Source of the DNA: Candidatus Omnitrophota bacterium
Lineage (GTDB): Bacteria > Omnitrophota > Omnitrophia > Omnitrophales > JACROU01
Assembly: GCA_016206875.1 (NCBI GenBank)
Contig: JACQQR010000032.1
Coordinates: 1 to 5,324 of the forward strand
DNA: 5,324 nucleotides
Direction: 5' to 3'
Within the stretch, counting starts at the first letter, position 1. Each line of letters opens with the position of its first letter. The notes beneath the pieces were generated by a model. That model did no database searches. It was not told where the DNA came from and was given only the letters and a program-made list of their open reading frames with translations. The translations under genes were made by a program, and so were the position numbers. Positions 1 to 5,215 of the stretch are shown piece by piece.

Positions 1-14
1 ACTTAATATAAATA

Positions 15-46
15 AATATTGACAAATAGTCAATATTAAATAGAAT
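15..46 (+). promoter_or_regulatory. Sigma70-like promoter with overlapping palindromic operator candidate
   Basis: A perfect -35 box TTGACA (19-24) is followed after 16 bases by TAGAAT (41-46, 5 of 6 matches to the -10 consensus), placing the transcript start near 53. A perfect inverted repeat, AATATTGAC (15-23) and GTCAATATT (29-37) with a 5-base centre, covers the -35 box and most of the spacer, where a dimeric repressor could block RNA polymerase. The boxes and the palindrome are seen directly. Repressor binding is inferred and no regulator gene is in the window. The likely target is the HhH gene at 122. Confidence 0.6.
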
Positions 47-55
47 CTGCTCCCA

Positions 56-92
56 TCAAGCCCGATAGTTTTCTATCGCCTTCGGGGTTTGA
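56..92 (+). promoter_or_regulatory. Folded 5' leader of the HhH gene
   Basis: The start of the predicted transcript can fold into an outer stem, 56-63 with 85-92 (8 bp with one G-U pair), around an inner hairpin GATAG/CTATC (64-68 with 73-77) with a TTTT loop. An alternative outer pairing is CCCGA (61-65) with TCGGG (82-86). No U-run follows, so it is not a standard terminator, and the Shine-Dalgarno at 106-111 stays free in both folds. I do not recognise a known riboswitch class. It may only stabilise the 5' end or be a regulatory element. Confidence 0.35.
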
Positions 93-121
93 AATTAAAA
101 GAAAAAAGGAGAAATACGAAC

Positions 122-436
122 ATGAAGTCTACCCAGATATACTCATTCCTGCTCGCGGCCGTTTTGGCGCTTGTTTGCCAAGCGGCCCCGGTATGGGCTG
201 CCAAACCCGTGCAAGAGTTGCCTGCACAGGCCGGTGTCCTGATGGAAAAAATCAATATCAATACGGCGGACAACACGGCATTGCAGCAAATCCGCGGCGT
301 GGGTCCGAAAATGGCAGAACGGATTATTGCCTATCGCAATGAAACGGGCCGTTTTCAAAAACCGGAAGAGCTGATTAATGTTACAGGCATCGGTCCGGCA
401 AAGTATGAAAGACTCAAAGATCAAATCACTGTTTAA
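122..436 (+). CDS. Secreted ComEA-type helix-hairpin-helix (HhH) DNA-binding protein
   Basis: A 104-residue protein with a Sec-type signal peptide (residues 1 to about 26: K2, hydrophobic core 7-19, likely cleavage near AxA-type VWA/WAA) and a ComEA-like domain. The domain starts with ININTAD (44-50) and holds two helix-hairpin-helix motifs, GVGPKMAERI (59-68) and GIGPAKYERL (89-98), linked by the family's YRNETGRFQKPEEL segment (71-84). Two such motifs grip the DNA backbone without sequence specificity; exported ComEA proteins bind incoming DNA during natural transformation. ATG 122 is chosen because AAGGAG (106-111) lies 10 bases upstream and the signal peptide begins there; a TTG start at 89 would add a charged 11-residue extension and overlap the leader stem. 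It lacks the long N-terminal region of Bacillus ComEA, as short Gram-negative homologues do. No com or secretion genes adjoin it, so an uptake role is inferred. The gene stands alone between its own promoter and terminator. Confidence 0.88.
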   Translation: MKSTQIYSFLLAAVLALVCQAAPVWAAKPVQELPAQAGVLMEKININTADNTALQQIRGVGPKMAERIIAYRNETGRFQKPEELINVTGIGPAKYERLKDQITV

Positions 437-462
437 CATTCACTAAACAGGTGTTTTCGGGG

Positions 463-500
463 AAAAGCGGCGGGGCCTGGAAGCCCCGCCCGCTTTTTTT
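463..500 (+). terminator. Rho-independent terminator of the HhH gene
   Basis: A GC-rich stem pairs GCGG plus CGGGGC (467-476) with GCCCCG plus CCGC (483-493, one bulged C at 489) around a 6-base loop (477-482), followed by seven T (494-500). The AAAA at 463-466 can extend the stem into the T-run, which suggests possible bidirectional use. It lies 26 bases after the HhH stop and insulates the downstream toxin-antitoxin operon. Confidence 0.9.
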
Positions 501-506
501 AGGCAA

Positions 507-525
507 GATATCCGGGCGGGATATC
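507..525. repeat. Short palindrome upstream of the toxin-antitoxin promoter
   Basis: GATATCC (507-513) is mirrored by GGATATC (519-525) around a 5-base GGGCG centre. It sits between the terminator and the -35 box of the toxin-antitoxin promoter. It could be a second regulator site, or an edge of the inserted cassette; neither is shown by the sequence. Confidence 0.4.
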
Positions 526-530
526 CAAAA

Positions 531-559
531 TTGACAATCTTTGTCATTCACTGTATTCT
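531..559 (+). promoter_or_regulatory. Toxin-antitoxin promoter with autoregulatory operator candidate
   Basis: A consensus -35 TTGACA (531-536), a 17-base spacer and TATTCT (554-559, 4 of 6) place the start near 566, about 28 bases before the antitoxin ATG. A perfect inverted repeat, TGACAA (532-537) and TTGTCA (541-546) with a 3-base centre, overlaps the -35 box. ParD-type ribbon-helix-helix antitoxins normally repress their own operon at such sites, so this is the best operator candidate. Operator function is inferred. Confidence 0.65.
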
Positions 560-594
560 TCGATTTAGAGGCCTTAAACAAACGGGAGAATACA

Positions 595-852
595 ATGAAT
601 GTTTCCTTAACTTCGAAGTTGGAACAAATTGTTATGAAAAAAGTAAAATCAGGCCGGTATCTTTCTATAAGTGAGGTGATTCGTGAAGCTATTCGCGTTC
701 TTGAGCAAAGAGATGTAATAGAAGCTCTTAAGCTCAGATCATTAAGAAAAGAGATTCAAGCAGGAATTAAACAGGCGGAGAGCGGAAAATTAATACCGGG
801 TCATGAGGCATTTCGGTCTATTAGAAACCGTCATTCAAAAGAGAATATTTGA
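595..852 (+). CDS. parD: ParD-type ribbon-helix-helix antitoxin
   Basis: An 85-residue protein with the ParD layout: an N-terminal beta strand MNVSLT (1-6) that forms the DNA-binding ribbon in the dimer, a first helix to about residue 18, the hallmark SGRYLSISEVIREAIRVLEQRD (19-40), and a basic, polar C-terminal tail (41-85) of the kind that wraps around and neutralises the toxin. The family binds its own promoter, usually more tightly in complex with toxin. ATG 595 is supported by GGGAG at 584-588 with 6-base spacing; an upstream in-frame TTG at 541 would lie upstream of the predicted transcript start and is excluded. The stop overlaps the toxin ATG by one base. This cassette looks more A+T-rich than the large gene downstream, which fits an acquired module. 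Assignment to the ParD/CopG family is firm; the precise subfamily is less so. Confidence 0.9.
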   Translation: MNVSLTSKLEQIVMKKVKSGRYLSISEVIREAIRVLEQRDVIEALKLRSLRKEIQAGIKQAESGKLIPGHEAFRSIRNRHSKENI

Positions 853-1142
853 TGCATCCGTATTACCTTACCTCTGGTGCTATCCAGGACTTGGAGGAAA
901 TTTATTGTTTTATCGCCCGCGATAATCCGTTAACAGCGATTTCTTTCATCGACCTTTTAGAAGAAGAATGTAAACTCTTGGCAAAAAACTCAAAAATGGG
1001 AAGGCTCAGAGAGGAACTTGCTTCCGAGTTACGGAGTTTTCCGGTTGGAGATTACATTATTTTTTACCGGGAGGCTAGTAAAGGAATCGATGTGATTCGT
1101 ATTCTTCACAGTTCAAGAGATATTGTCCGCTTATTTTTATAA
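852..1142 (+). CDS. parE: ParE/RelE-superfamily toxin
   Basis: A 96-residue protein of the ParE/RelE fold. Recognisable segments, in order: YYLTSGAIQDLEEI with FIARDNP (4-26), the helix region up to CKLLAKNSKMGRLREEL (40-56), and the conserved C-terminal sheet LRSFPVGDYIIFYR (60-73) followed by VIRILHSSRDI (81-91). This pattern matches chromosomal ParE, whose characterised members poison DNA gyrase, rather than ribosome-dependent RelE. The ATG at 852 shares its A with the antitoxin TGA (850-852), so translation is probably coupled; there is only a weak GAGA upstream. A TTG at 849 would add one residue and is less likely. Full length, with no frameshift, so it is probably functional. Biochemical target is inferred from the family and not visible in the sequence. 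Confidence 0.9.
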   Translation: MHPYYLTSGAIQDLEEIYCFIARDNPLTAISFIDLLEEECKLLAKNSKMGRLREELASELRSFPVGDYIIFYREASKGIDVIRILHSSRDIVRLFL

Positions 1143-1178
1143 GCACCCGATGTCCCCTTCTCGTCAACTCATTTGAAA

Positions 1179-1198
1179 ACGTTACCGGGAGGTGGCGT
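1179..1198 (+). other. Hairpin with GGGA (GNRA-type) tetraloop after parE
   Basis: ACGTTACC (1179-1186) pairs with GGTGGCGT (1191-1198) as an 8-bp stem with two G-U pairs, closed by the tetraloop GGGA (1187-1190). The wobble pairs favour an RNA fold on this strand over a DNA palindrome. No T-run follows (next bases AAGTTTG), so it is a poor terminator. It could protect the 3' end of parDE mRNA or belong to a larger structured element together with 1237-1324. Function unknown. Confidence 0.4.
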
Positions 1199-1200
1199 AA

Positions 1201-1231
1201 GTTTGACAAACCAGACCGCATCAAGTAGCAT
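1201..1231 (+). promoter_or_regulatory. Candidate promoter for the large gene, on a palindrome
   Basis: TTGACA (1203-1208) is followed by a 17-base spacer and TAGCAT (1226-1231, 4 of 6), predicting a start near 1238. The -35 box lies within a perfect short palindrome GTTTG-A-CAAAC (1201-1211). Spacing is ideal but the -10 box is only moderate. The predicted start coincides with the base of the long stem-loop beginning at 1237, giving an mRNA leader of about 125 bases. Confidence 0.45.
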
Positions 1232-1236
1232 TCCCC

Positions 1237-1324
1237 TACTAATACGGCATGAGCAAATTGAAAATGGGCATAGCCCATTGGCAAGCCGTATAGTACCGCA
1301 TTCCCAAAATCAAATGTTTTGCGG
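1237..1324 (+). ncRNA. Structured RNA leader candidate: long interrupted stem-loop plus second hairpin
   Basis: Stem A closes in nested blocks: TACT (1237-1240) with AGTA (1292-1295); ATACGGC (1242-1248) with GCCGTAT (1285-1291); TTG (1258-1260) with CAA (1282-1284); AATGGGC (1263-1269) with GCCCATT (1273-1279), loop ATA. That is 21 Watson-Crick pairs interrupted by a bulged A, a 9-base one-sided bulge (1249-1257) and a 2x2 AA/GG internal loop that could form tandem purine pairs. Stem B follows immediately: CCGCA (1296-1300) with TGCGG (1320-1324), with an inner AAA/TTT extension. GCATTCCC occurs twice, at 1228-1235 and 1298-1305. The hairpin AGTAG/CTACT (1224-1228 with 1236-1240) competes with the base of stem A. 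I match it to no known riboswitch. It could be a cis-regulatory leader of the large gene, a small RNA, or a relic of a palindromic mobile element. Confidence 0.4.
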
Positions 1325-1340
1325 CACTCAATTCCTACCC

Positions 1341-1347
1341 AAAGGAG
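1341..1347 (+). promoter_or_regulatory. Shine-Dalgarno with unusually long spacing
   Basis: AAAGGAG is a strong ribosome-binding site, but it lies 15 bases before ATG 1363, beyond the usual 5-10. The frame is closed by TAA at 1351-1353, so no in-frame start can lie nearer to it, and the ATG is immediately followed by a convincing signal peptide. The intervening A/T-only stretch may loop out, or initiation may be weak. Confidence 0.55.
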
Positions 1348-1362
1348 ATTTAATATTATTTC

Positions 1363-4300
1363 ATGCGTCTTTTCGGGTTTAACCCTCTCAAAGTCAGCGC
1401 GTTCCTAACTCTGATTTTCTTCACATCCAACACTCTATTGTACGGTGCCGTACCAGCGCCTGCTGATCCTGAGCTTCCCATAATTTTTCATATCCAGGAC
1501 GCTCATTGCGACCCTTTGGCTCAAGAGGGCATGTCCCGGATGATTCATGATGTACAGAAGACAGAGGGGATTGACCTGGTGCTGGTGGAAGCGGCCGCCG
1601 GAAATCTGGACGCTAAATATCTTGAATGGACGGATCATCCGGACATCAACCGGAAAATGGCCGAGTGCCTGGCGGGGCTCGGAGAGATGACCGGCGCGGA
1701 TTTGTATCTTTCACGGTACGGCAATACAGTTCCGTTTGTCGGGATAGAAAATCCTGCGCTTTATCGAGCTGATCTTGCTGCTCTCAGGAAAGTATACGGC
1801 CGGCAGAGTGAGACGAACCGTATACTGGCGCAGGAAGAAAAGCTGTTGGATGCAAAAATCACTCGGCTTGGGAACACGACCCTCACGGAAGTTCTCAGAG
1901 CCTATTTGAAGCCGGATATATGGAATCCGGCGATAAAAAAACTTGCCGGAAAATTCCCGGCGCAAGGCGCAAACCTTGTCCGGTATATCCGGTTGCGTGA
2001 AGAAGCAGACGGTGTTCATTTAGATCAGGCAAAAAGCCAGTGGCAGGAGCTCAGGGGAAAATACGTCTTGGGCCATGAATGGGAAGAGAAGTTTTTCGGC
2101 GCATCGCTCAGGCAGAATCCGCGATTTGAGCTGGAAAAGTTGTACGCCGCATTATACGAAAAAGGCTTCAATTTCAAACGGTACCCTGAGTTTGTGAAAT
2201 ATGTAAGAGCCCGGATATACCGGTATGAAATGGATCCGGCCCGGCTCCACCCAGAGCTCCGAAGCTGGCTGGATGAAGTGATCCACAAGACGGCGCAGAC
2301 TCCGGCCGAACGGGCCGTGGCGGCAGAAGTTAAAGAATTCTTCTTGCAACGGAAACTCCTTCGCCTTGAGCTTACGCGGGAGGAGTGGGAAGAACTGAAA
2401 AAACGTGAAGCGTCGCTCGTGAAGCGTGAAGCGCATGACCGGATACGCTTCACTCTTCACGCTTCACGGTCTTTCTATCGTCTCGCCGAGTCCCGCGAGC
2501 AAGCCTTTCTGCAAAACATCCAGGAAATGATTCGTAAATATCAGGCAAAAAAGATAGTGGTGATTACCGGCGGATTCCACGTGCCGGCCCTCATGAGGGC
2601 ATACCGCCAGAAACAATATCGCTTCACACTTCTTTCCCCCCGTGTCGGAAATTCAACCAGTGGTCTTTACCGGCGCACTTTGATGGGGCGCAAGGCGAAG
2701 GATGTGTCCACATCAGAACTTGCTTCCGTGCCGCTTGCCCTTCCGTCTGGTACAGCCAGATCTTTGGGTGTCGATGACGCCGCAAGAGGCAGTTTTCTAA
2801 ACGCCGTTGCCGAAAGTTTGGGGCGGGGAGAAGAAAAAGTGGAAGAGTTGATTGGGGACTGGCGAAAATTGGCAGAATGGCTGCGCAAAAATGGGCGCAG
2901 GCTCGTCATTCATCCGATGGCATTTTTGCACATGCATGATCCGGATTCGGGTCCCGACTCGGAATTGCCACAATTTTTGACGGGGATGGATTATGCCGCT
3001 CTGGAATTACCTCAGCCGGCGATTACGGGAATGACAACGAATAAGCCCTCCGGGAAAGAGGAAGGATTTTGGGGCGGAATTCTGGCTGAGGCAAAGCAGA
3101 AAGGGATGTCCAGAAAAGTGTTTGGCGTGGATGCCGCAGGCTGGGCTAGAGGGATGTTTCCGCGGTTGTCTATTGTTCTAACGGGCAAACCCATGACTGT
3201 GCAAGAAGATGAAAAAGTGTTTTTGATTGATACAGACGGCCCCATTGTACCTTGGGTTGATCTTGGAATGGATAGACCCGGTAAAATTAAGCCTTCTAAA
3301 CTGGTCAAACAACTATCCTCGGAAGCGCAGCGGGAATTATCACAAAACGGTATTGTTCACTCCCGCGTATCGGAACAATCGGCCGCTCGGGAGCAGTCCG
3401 CAAAAAAATGGATTTTGTACCGCAAACCGCATCCGTCTATTTTGGAAGCAGTCCGTCAAGTTCAATTAGGCCCCGTGCATCGATGGGCCGAAGAGAAAGG
3501 TTTAACCAAAGATTCCGACGAACAATCTATTACAATCTCACTTTTTCTTTTGCTCTTCGCTGCGCTCCGGGATTATGAACAGGTGCGCATGATGAAAAGA
3601 AAGGTATTTCCGCTTTTGCAAGGAGATTTGAAGAGGCCGGCGCCTTCTTCTAATCCTTCCGATATTCATTTAGCTCATTTGGGGGGCGCTATGCATACCC
3701 GCAGTTTGATGTATTGGCTGGGCCGGGTCATCGGTGAGCATCGCGATGTAATGCATCTGGAAGAGCCGGTTTGCGATCCGCGGTTTGACGGTTTACCTTT
3801 GGGGAATTCTTTTTTTTCAGAACATTACGGCGAAATCCGGGATCATCTGGAATTTGACACGTCACCGGAAAGAGGAATGGAACTGAGTAGTTCGGATCCG
3901 GCATATTTCGTCCGTTTATTCGAAGAATTTTTACGTTCTTCCGATTTGAATCAAATTGCCGAGTGGCTGGCTCTGCCTTATTTTGCCGAGGCGTGGGAAT
4001 TGATCAGTGATCCCAAAGATTCTTCACTGGATGATGCTGCGCGCGTTATGCGTTTGGCATTAAACATTGCTCCCGGAGACGCTCATGGATGGGAATTCTT
4101 GGCCTGGATCTTTCATCGTGACTATAAGAATCAGGAGGCGGAAGCGGCGGCGCGTGAAGCTCTGGCCATCGACCCATCTTTAGAAGGGGCTCAAATTCAT
4201 TTAATCTACAGTTTGATGCGTCAGGAAAAGTCTGAAGAAGCGGAACAGAAGGCCCGGGAGATTTTACGAGAGCATCCTGAAGTTGAAGAAGTTTCTTTGT

Positions 4301-5142
4301 CGCTGGCCAGCATCCTGATTCAAACGGGTAGACACCCGGAAGGGGAGGCGATGATTCGGCAAATGGTGGAGTCAGCCCCAGAAAAATGGATTGGATTGGG
4401 GATAGAGCCTTATCAGACTGGTGTTCAGCAAGCTCAAAGGAAACTTCTTGAACAAGCGTTGGAGATTAACGAACGTGATGAAGAGGCTCATATTGGAATG
4501 GCTCTTTTGGAATGGTCTGAAAAAAATTTTCTGGAGGCGGAAGTACATTTTCGTGAAGCTGTTGAGGCAAATCCAAAAAATGTGAGGGCTCGAATTCTAG
4601 GCGCCCAACTGCATTTGGAGCAGGGAGGCGGACATTTGCTGTGCGCTCCTCATGAAACTATGGAGGGTTTAAAGATCGATGAACGGGTGCCGGAACTTTG
4701 GCTGCTCCAAGGGCATGCATTTCTTCGCCGCGGATGGATTGAGCATGCCAAACATGCCTACGACAAATATCGGGAATTGACACGTAGCGCACGTGAAGCT
4801 CAAGTGCCGGTTGTGGAAGTTGCACAAAGTTTGGGCCACCAGAGGCTCGGGGAAAAAATCGATACAGCCCTTCACGATTTACGGTTGCGAGGTATTCGAA
4901 TGACTCCGGAGCTGGAAGCGCAAATCAGAAATCTTTTAGAGTGGCGCGCGCGTCTGAACGTCGGAAATGTACTGGGCGTATTTCCTGCGCTTCTGGACGT
5001 GGCCGGAAACATTCCCGCACCCGGGGATGATATTTCTTTACCCATGACTTCTTTCTCGCGAACTTTTCCCCAAAACAGCCGTTTCCTTAGGCAATTTTTG
5101 TCTCAGGCCGAAATTAGGCGCTTCGTGTGCATCCTAGCTTAA
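1363..5142 (+). CDS. Large exported protein: EreA/ChaN/TraB-like domain, unknown middle region, TPR array
   Basis: A 1259-residue protein. Residues 1-30 are a Sec signal peptide (R2, K10, hydrophobic VSAFLTLIFF, probable cleavage near YGA or VPA), so it acts outside the cytoplasm. Residues about 38-430 look like the erythromycin-esterase/ChaN/TraB-like fold: HIQDAHCDP (43-51), DLVLVEAAAG (71-80), GIENPALY (127-134) and ITGGFHVPALM (401-411) supply the His/Glu/His pattern expected of its active site. A Ser/Ala-rich linker follows to about 490. Residues 490-880 match nothing I recognise; they include VIHPMAFLHMHDPD (515-528), DYAALELP (543-550) and HLAHLGGAMHTRSLMYWL (769-786). Residues about 890-1141 are tetratricopeptide repeats, clearest at 907-939, 941-973, 975-1007, 1040-1072 and 1109-1141, a protein-binding scaffold. 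The last 115 residues are unassigned, with no membrane anchor. A palindromic repeat is inserted in frame at residues 348-369. The substrate is unknown; ChaN binds haem, EreA opens macrolide rings, and neither activity should be assumed. Single-gene unit behind a structured leader; no frameshift. Confidence 0.8.
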   Translation: MRLFGFNPLKVSAFLTLIFFTSNTLLYGAVPAPADPELPIIFHIQDAHCDPLAQEGMSRMIHDVQKTEGIDLVLVEAAAGNLDAKYLEWTDHPDINRKMAECLAGLGEMTGADLYLSRYGNTVPFVGIENPALYRADLAALRKVYGRQSETNRILAQEEKLLDAKITRLGNTTLTEVLRAYLKPDIWNPAIKKLAGKFPAQGANLVRYIRLREEADGVHLDQAKSQWQELRGKYVLGHEWEEKFFGASLRQNPRFELEKLYAALYEKGFNFKRYPEFVKYVRARIYRYEMDPARLHPELRSWLDEVIHKTAQTPAERAVAAEVKEFFLQRKLLRLELTREEWEELKKREASLVKREAHDRIRFTLHASRSFYRLAESREQAFLQNIQEMIRKYQAKKIVVITGGFHVPALMRAYRQKQYRFTLLSPRVGNSTSGLYRRTLMGRKAKDVSTSELASVPLALPSGTARSLGVDDAARGSFLNAVAESLGRGEEKVEELIGDWRKLAEWLRKNGRRLVIHPMAFLHMHDPDSGPDSELPQFLTGMDYAALELPQPAITGMTTNKPSGKEEGFWGGILAEAKQKGMSRKVFGVDAAGWARGMFPRLSIVLTGKPMTVQEDEKVFLIDTDGPIVPWVDLGMDRPGKIKPSKLVKQLSSEAQRELSQNGIVHSRVSEQSAAREQSAKKWILYRKPHPSILEAVRQVQLGPVHRWAEEKGLTKDSDEQSITISLFLLLFAALRDYEQVRMMKRKVFPLLQGDLKRPAPSSNPSDIHLAHLGGAMHTRSLMYWLGRVIGEHRDVMHLEEPVCDPRFDGLPLGNSFFSEHYGEIRDHLEFDTSPERGMELSSSDPAYFVRLFEEFLRSSDLNQIAEWLALPYFAEAWELISDPKDSSLDDAARVMRLALNIAPGDAHGWEFLAWIFHRDYKNQEAEAAAREALAIDPSLEGAQIHLIYSLMRQEKSEEAEQKAREILREHPEVEEVSLSLASILIQTGRHPEGEAMIRQMVESAPEKWIGLGIEPYQTGVQQAQRKLLEQALEINERDEEAHIGMALLEWSEKNFLEAEVHFREAVEANPKNVRARILGAQLHLEQGGGHLLCAPHETMEGLKIDERVPELWLLQGHAFLRRGWIEHAKHAYDKYRELTRSAREAQVPVVEVAQSLGHQRLGEKIDTALHDLRLRGIRMTPELEAQIRNLLEWRARLNVGNVLGVFPALLDVAGNIPAPGDDISLPMTSFSRTFPQNSRFLRQFLSQAEIRRFVCILA
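2404..2468. repeat. In-frame palindromic GTGAAGCG repeat inside the large gene
   Basis: The left arm carries GTGAAGCG-type units at 2405-2412, 2419-2426 and 2426-2433. The right arm carries the complementary units CGCTTCAC (2446-2453), CTTCAC (2455-2460) and GCTTCAC (2461-2467). Bases 2418-2433 pair with 2453-2468 at 15 of 16 positions, and 2404-2412 can pair with the remaining right-arm unit. It encodes charged residues 348-369 between the helix ending EEWEELKK and the segment FYRLAESREQAFLQNI, so the insertion leaves the frame open. It resembles a dispersed miniature repeat of the Rickettsia palindromic element type, which also inserts into genes in frame; that comparison is by analogy only. 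Confidence 0.6.
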
Positions 5143-5163
5143 CCCCATCTGGCCATTAGGGGT
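5142..5163 (+). other. Weak hairpin at the 3' end of the large gene
   Basis: ACCCC (5142-5146) pairs with GGGGT (5159-5163) around a 12-base loop containing the palindrome TGGCCA. It starts at the last base of the stop codon. There is no T-run, so it does not look like an intrinsic terminator; it could be a weak 3' end structure. Between here and 5215 I see no gene and no other clear signal. Confidence 0.25.
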
Positions 5164-5215
5164 CCCGGGTGCATACCAAAAAAGGCAGTGAAAATTAGCA
5201 CTATTGAATACGCGG

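Noticed and set aside
56..92. Cyclic di-GMP or preQ1 riboswitch upstream of the HhH gene
   Set aside because: The conserved core sequences of those classes are absent and the fold is too small for the c-di-GMP class.
179..181. Lipoprotein cysteine in the HhH protein signal peptide (LALVC)
   Set aside because: Valine precedes the cysteine where a lipobox needs Gly, Ala or Ser, and a better signal peptidase I site follows.
541..594. N-terminal extension of the antitoxin from TTG 541
   Set aside because: It includes the -10 box and lies upstream of the predicted transcript start; ATG 595 has a proper ribosome-binding site and the family's N-terminus.
1075..1284. A 69-codon minus-strand open frame antisense to the end of parE and the following spacer
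   Set aside because: No recognisable protein, antisense to a well-supported gene, and its first part comes from the long palindrome.
1179..1327. Integron attC site or IS200/IS605 end
   Set aside because: Palindromic, but I find no GTTRRRY/RYYYAAC pair and no transposase or integrase gene in the window.
1173..1382. A 69-codon plus-strand open frame starting with TTG in the intergenic region
   Set aside because: No Shine-Dalgarno, it crosses the structured element and promoter, overlaps the large gene's start, and its product has no recognisable features.
1791..1826. Inverted repeat AGTATACGG/CCGTATACT inside the large gene
   Set aside because: A perfect 9-bp match over an 18-base centre, but within conserved-looking coding sequence and with no flanking promoter or repeat copies, so probably chance.
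2025..2460. Two minus-strand open frames of 142 and 102 codons inside the large gene
   Set aside because: They are antisense shadows of a well-supported coding frame, with low-complexity Ser/Arg- or Phe-rich products and no start signals.
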